A DNA stretch of 37,858 bases from a virus. Positions 35,699 to 37,858 of this stretch are shown here, one piece after another. Position numbers and translations under genes: made by a program. A model generated the notes under the pieces. The model did not search any database. It was not told the origin of the DNA and was given only the letters and a program-made list of their open reading frames with translations. The stretch is taken from positions 1 to 37,858 of the IMG/VR virus record IMGVR_UViG_3300050821_001591; one strand, written 5' to 3'. Every line of letters begins with the position of its first letter. Positions within the stretch are counted from its first letter, which is position 1.

Positions 35699-37858
35699 AT
35701 GGCGACCAAGCCGGATGATGATGTTCAGAAATATCTAGAGATCATAAGCTCGTACGAAACCGAGTTTAAGAAATGGGAAGGCCGTGTCACTAAGATACTC
35801 AAGCGGTATCGTGATGATACGCGCTCTGCCTCAGGCAACGAAACCGCCAAGTATAACATTCTTTGGGCCAACGTCCAGACATTAAAACCTGCAGTCTATG
35901 CGCGGATGCCAAAAGCTGATGTTTCACGGCGCTTTGTGGATAACGATCCTGTCGGGCGCGTAGCAGCCCTACTTCTAGAACGGACGCTCGATTATGAGAT
36001 CGAGCATTACACCGATTTTCGTTCGTGCATGGATCATTCCGTCGAAGATCGCTTCCTTGGTGGCCGCGGTGTCGGTTGGATCAGATATGAGCCCAAGATC
36101 GAAGCAGCGGAGGACGAGCCGGAGGATGGAATTGAGATCAGCGATGTCGCGGAAGTTGAAGGACCCGAAGAAGCCAACGGTGGTGATGCTGAAAAAGAGA
36201 AAATGGAGCGCATCGAATCTGAGTGTTCGCCCACCGATTATGTCCATTGGAAAGAGTTCGGACATGAATGCGCCCGCACATGGGAAGAAGTAACTAAAGT
36301 CTGGCGCTGGGTTTATCTCACGGAGGAACAATTCGCGGGACGTTTTGGCAAGGAATTAGCCAAGAAAGTCTCGTTCGATCAAGCGCCCGACGCTCTCAAC
36401 AAATATACACAGCAATCGACGGCAAAGAACCGCGCCCGTATCTGCGAGCTTTGGGACATGGACACCGAATGTGTTTATTGGCTTTCTAAGCACTATCCTC
36501 ACATGATCGACGAGAAGGATGATCCTCTCGAATTGGAGGGATTTTTCCCGTGTGGAAAGCCGCTCTATGCGACCACGACCTCAGACACACTCGTTCCCGT
36601 CCCTGATTTTGTCCTTTATCAAGACCAGGCCAATGAACTTGATATTCTCGCTGACCGGATTGATGGTTTGGTCAAGGCGCTCAGAGTCCGAGGCGTTTAC
36701 GATCAATCCGTGCCGGCCCTCCAGCGGCTTCTCACGGAAGGCGAAAATAACACCCTAATCCCGGTCGATAAGTGGCTGGCATTCGCTGAAAAGGGTGGGC
36801 TCAAGGGAGCGATTGACCTTCTCCCGATTGATACGCTGGCCGCGTGCCTACTCCAGTGCTATCAAGCACAATCCAACGTCAAGCAGCAGATTTATGAGAT
36901 TACTGGCATATCGGATATTATCCGGGGCCAAGGCGCTGCTTCTGAAACGGCTACAGCACAGCAAATCAAAGGCAACTACGCTAATCTGCGTCTTAAGACG
37001 ATGCAGGATAGTGTGGCGTTATTTGCCTCGGACCTTTTGAAGCTCAAGGCCCAGATCATTTGCTCGAAGTATCAGCCCAAGACGATTCTTGAATATGCGG
37101 CTGCGGATCAGATGAGCCCGGCTGACAAAGCTGTAATTCCCCAAGCCATGCAGCTTTTGCAATCAAACCCACTCCGCAAGTTCAGGATTGAGGTCGAAGC
37201 CGATAGCCTTGTCATGCTGGACGAACAGCAGAACAAGGAAGATCGGGTAGAATTCATCAAAGCCGCTTCCATGTTCATTCCTCAAGCTGTATCTGCCGCC
37301 AGCCAAATCCCCGAAATGGCTTCTACCATGATGCAGATGATCCAGTTCTTTGTGGGAGCTTACCCGCAGGCACGGCCTATTGAAGGCACCATTGACCAAG
37401 CCCTACAGCAGCTACAGGCCAAAGCTGCCAAGATGGCCGCTAATCCGCAGCCTACCGAGGAACAGCAGAAGGCCCAAGCGGCTGCTCAGAATATCCAGGC
37501 TCAGGGCCAAGTGGATCAGGCAATCGAGCAGATAAAGACCCAGGCACAAGAGGCTGTGGCTCAAACCCAAGCCAACGCGCAAATTCAGATCGAAAACATG
37601 CGAATTAACCATCAGGCGCAGATGAAAGCCCAGGAAACGGCTGCGCAGCAAGCATTTGACCGCTGGGAGGCATTACTCAAGGCCAAAACCCAAGTTGACG
37701 TTGCGATAATTACCGCTAACAAGCAGGCCAACCTATCTTCCCAAGAAGCCGACCAAGACTTGGCCCATGAATTTGGCGCGGCGCTCATTCCACACATTAT
37801 TCCGCCGCCAGTGTCCCAAGAGCCCGATAATTCGCCTCCGGGTGGTGAACCCGCCCAA
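35699..37858 (+). CDS. Portal protein, P22-type (720 aa; continues at 1-101)
   Basis: The frame is open to the right end and ends at 99-101 after circularisation, 720 aa, nearly the size of the P22 portal (725). Helical N-terminal clip (ISSYETEFKKWEGRVTKILK), YNILWANVQTLKPAVYARMP, the central EITGISDIIRGQGAASETAT and QQIKGNYANLRLK segment that is a hallmark of portals, and a long C-terminal Ala/Gln coiled region (about 580-690) like the P22 barrel. It forms the dodecameric DNA entry ring and docks the terminase and gp4-like adaptor. Confidence 0.93.
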   Translation, partial: MATKPDDDVQKYLEIISSYETEFKKWEGRVTKILKRYRDDTRSASGNETAKYNILWANVQTLKPAVYARMPKADVSRRFVDNDPVGRVAALLLERTLDYEIEHYTDFRSCMDHSVEDRFLGGRGVGWIRYEPKIEAAEDEPEDGIEISDVAEVEGPEEANGGDAEKEKMERIESECSPTDYVHWKEFGHECARTWEEVTKVWRWVYLTEEQFAGRFGKELAKKVSFDQAPDALNKYTQQSTAKNRARICELWDMDTECVYWLSKHYPHMIDEKDDPLELEGFFPCGKPLYATTTSDTLVPVPDFVLYQDQANELDILADRIDGLVKALRVRGVYDQSVPALQRLLTEGENNTLIPVDKWLAFAEKGGLKGAIDLLPIDTLAACLLQCYQAQSNVKQQIYEITGISDIIRGQGAASETATAQQIKGNYANLRLKTMQDSVALFASDLLKLKAQIICSKYQPKTILEYAAADQMSPADKAVIPQAMQLLQSNPLRKFRIEVEADSLVMLDEQQNKEDRVEFIKAASMFIPQAVSAASQIPEMASTMMQMIQFFVGAYPQARPIEGTIDQALQQLQAKAAKMAANPQPTEEQQKAQAAAQNIQAQGQVDQAIEQIKTQAQEAVAQTQANAQIQIENMRINHQAQMKAQETAAQQAFDRWEALLKAKTQVDVAIITANKQANLSSQEADQDLAHEFGAALIPHIIPPPVSQEPDNSPPGGEPAQ
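37761..37858. repeat. Terminal direct repeat, right copy
   Basis: Exact copy of bases 1-98, lying inside the 3' part of the portal gene. Joining the two copies gives a closed genome of 37,760 bp with an uninterrupted portal gene. The short length is typical of an assembler k-mer overlap. Confidence 0.95.

Noticed and set aside
1-37858. CRISPR array, integrase, transposase or attachment site
   Set aside because: No regularly spaced repeats, no tyrosine or large serine integrase, no insertion-sequence ends seen. The serine-recombinase-like protein lacks its catalytic residues.

Overview
The window is a complete, circularly closed genome of a short-tailed (podovirus-like) double-stranded DNA phage. 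Its first 98 bases recur exactly as its last 98, and the portal gene runs off the right end and finishes at the left end. One copy of the repeat is therefore assembly overlap, and the genome is about 37,760 bp. The virion genes (a P22-size portal of 720 aa, scaffold, coat, gp4-like and gp10-like tail proteins, three long Gln/Ala-rich internal proteins) point to a P22-like head-tail design. Family resemblance and the GCC/GGC-rich style suggest a Proteobacteria host, probably an alphaproteobacterium; this is inference. I see no integrase, recognisable repressor, DNA polymerase, helicase or RNA polymerase.

Layout. 29.2-37.9 kb then 0-13.3 kb (+): small unknowns, a putative small terminase subunit, tRNA-Gln, large terminase, portal, scaffold, major coat gene interrupted by a group I intron that carries a GIY-YIG endonuclease, decoration-like proteins, head-tail and tail proteins, a GNAT acetyltransferase, internal/ejection proteins and a short tail fibre. 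13.3-15.2 kb (+): lysis (GH24 lysozyme, small membrane proteins, an Rz-like spanin with an Rz1-like lipoprotein nested inside it). 15.2-21.45 kb (-): about twenty tightly packed small accessory genes, including an HNH nuclease, a MazG-like pyrophosphohydrolase, a Mom-like DNA modification protein, a tRNA-Gly-like gene with a damaged anticodon arm and a degenerate serine-recombinase-like regulator. 21.5-25.1 kb (+): a decapitated DUF5131 gene, the RNA ligase RtcB, tRNA-Pro (- strand) and six small genes. 25.1-27.2 kb (-): recombination genes (NinB-like, Rad52-like annealing protein) and small membrane proteins. 27.35-28.65 kb (+): a RusA resolvase and a protein resembling DnaA domain IV, followed by about 600 bp of highly structured noncoding DNA that may be the origin and/or a structured RNA.

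How it works together. With no polymerase the phage must use the host replisome. The DnaA-domain-IV-like protein, a perfect DnaA box and the structured region suggest how it may recruit or redirect initiation. Rad52-like, NinB-like and RusA proteins would anneal and resolve concatemers for packaging. RtcB plus phage tRNAs suggests defence against host tRNA-cutting nucleases, and the Mom-like protein suggests protection from restriction.

The most distinctive genome-wide signal is a repeated intercistronic element (core AATAAGGG(AG)CCGG). It sits directly before start codons in two oppositely oriented accessory clusters and fuses the upstream stop codon with the downstream ribosome binding site. 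It recalls the start-associated sequences of cluster K mycobacteriophages.
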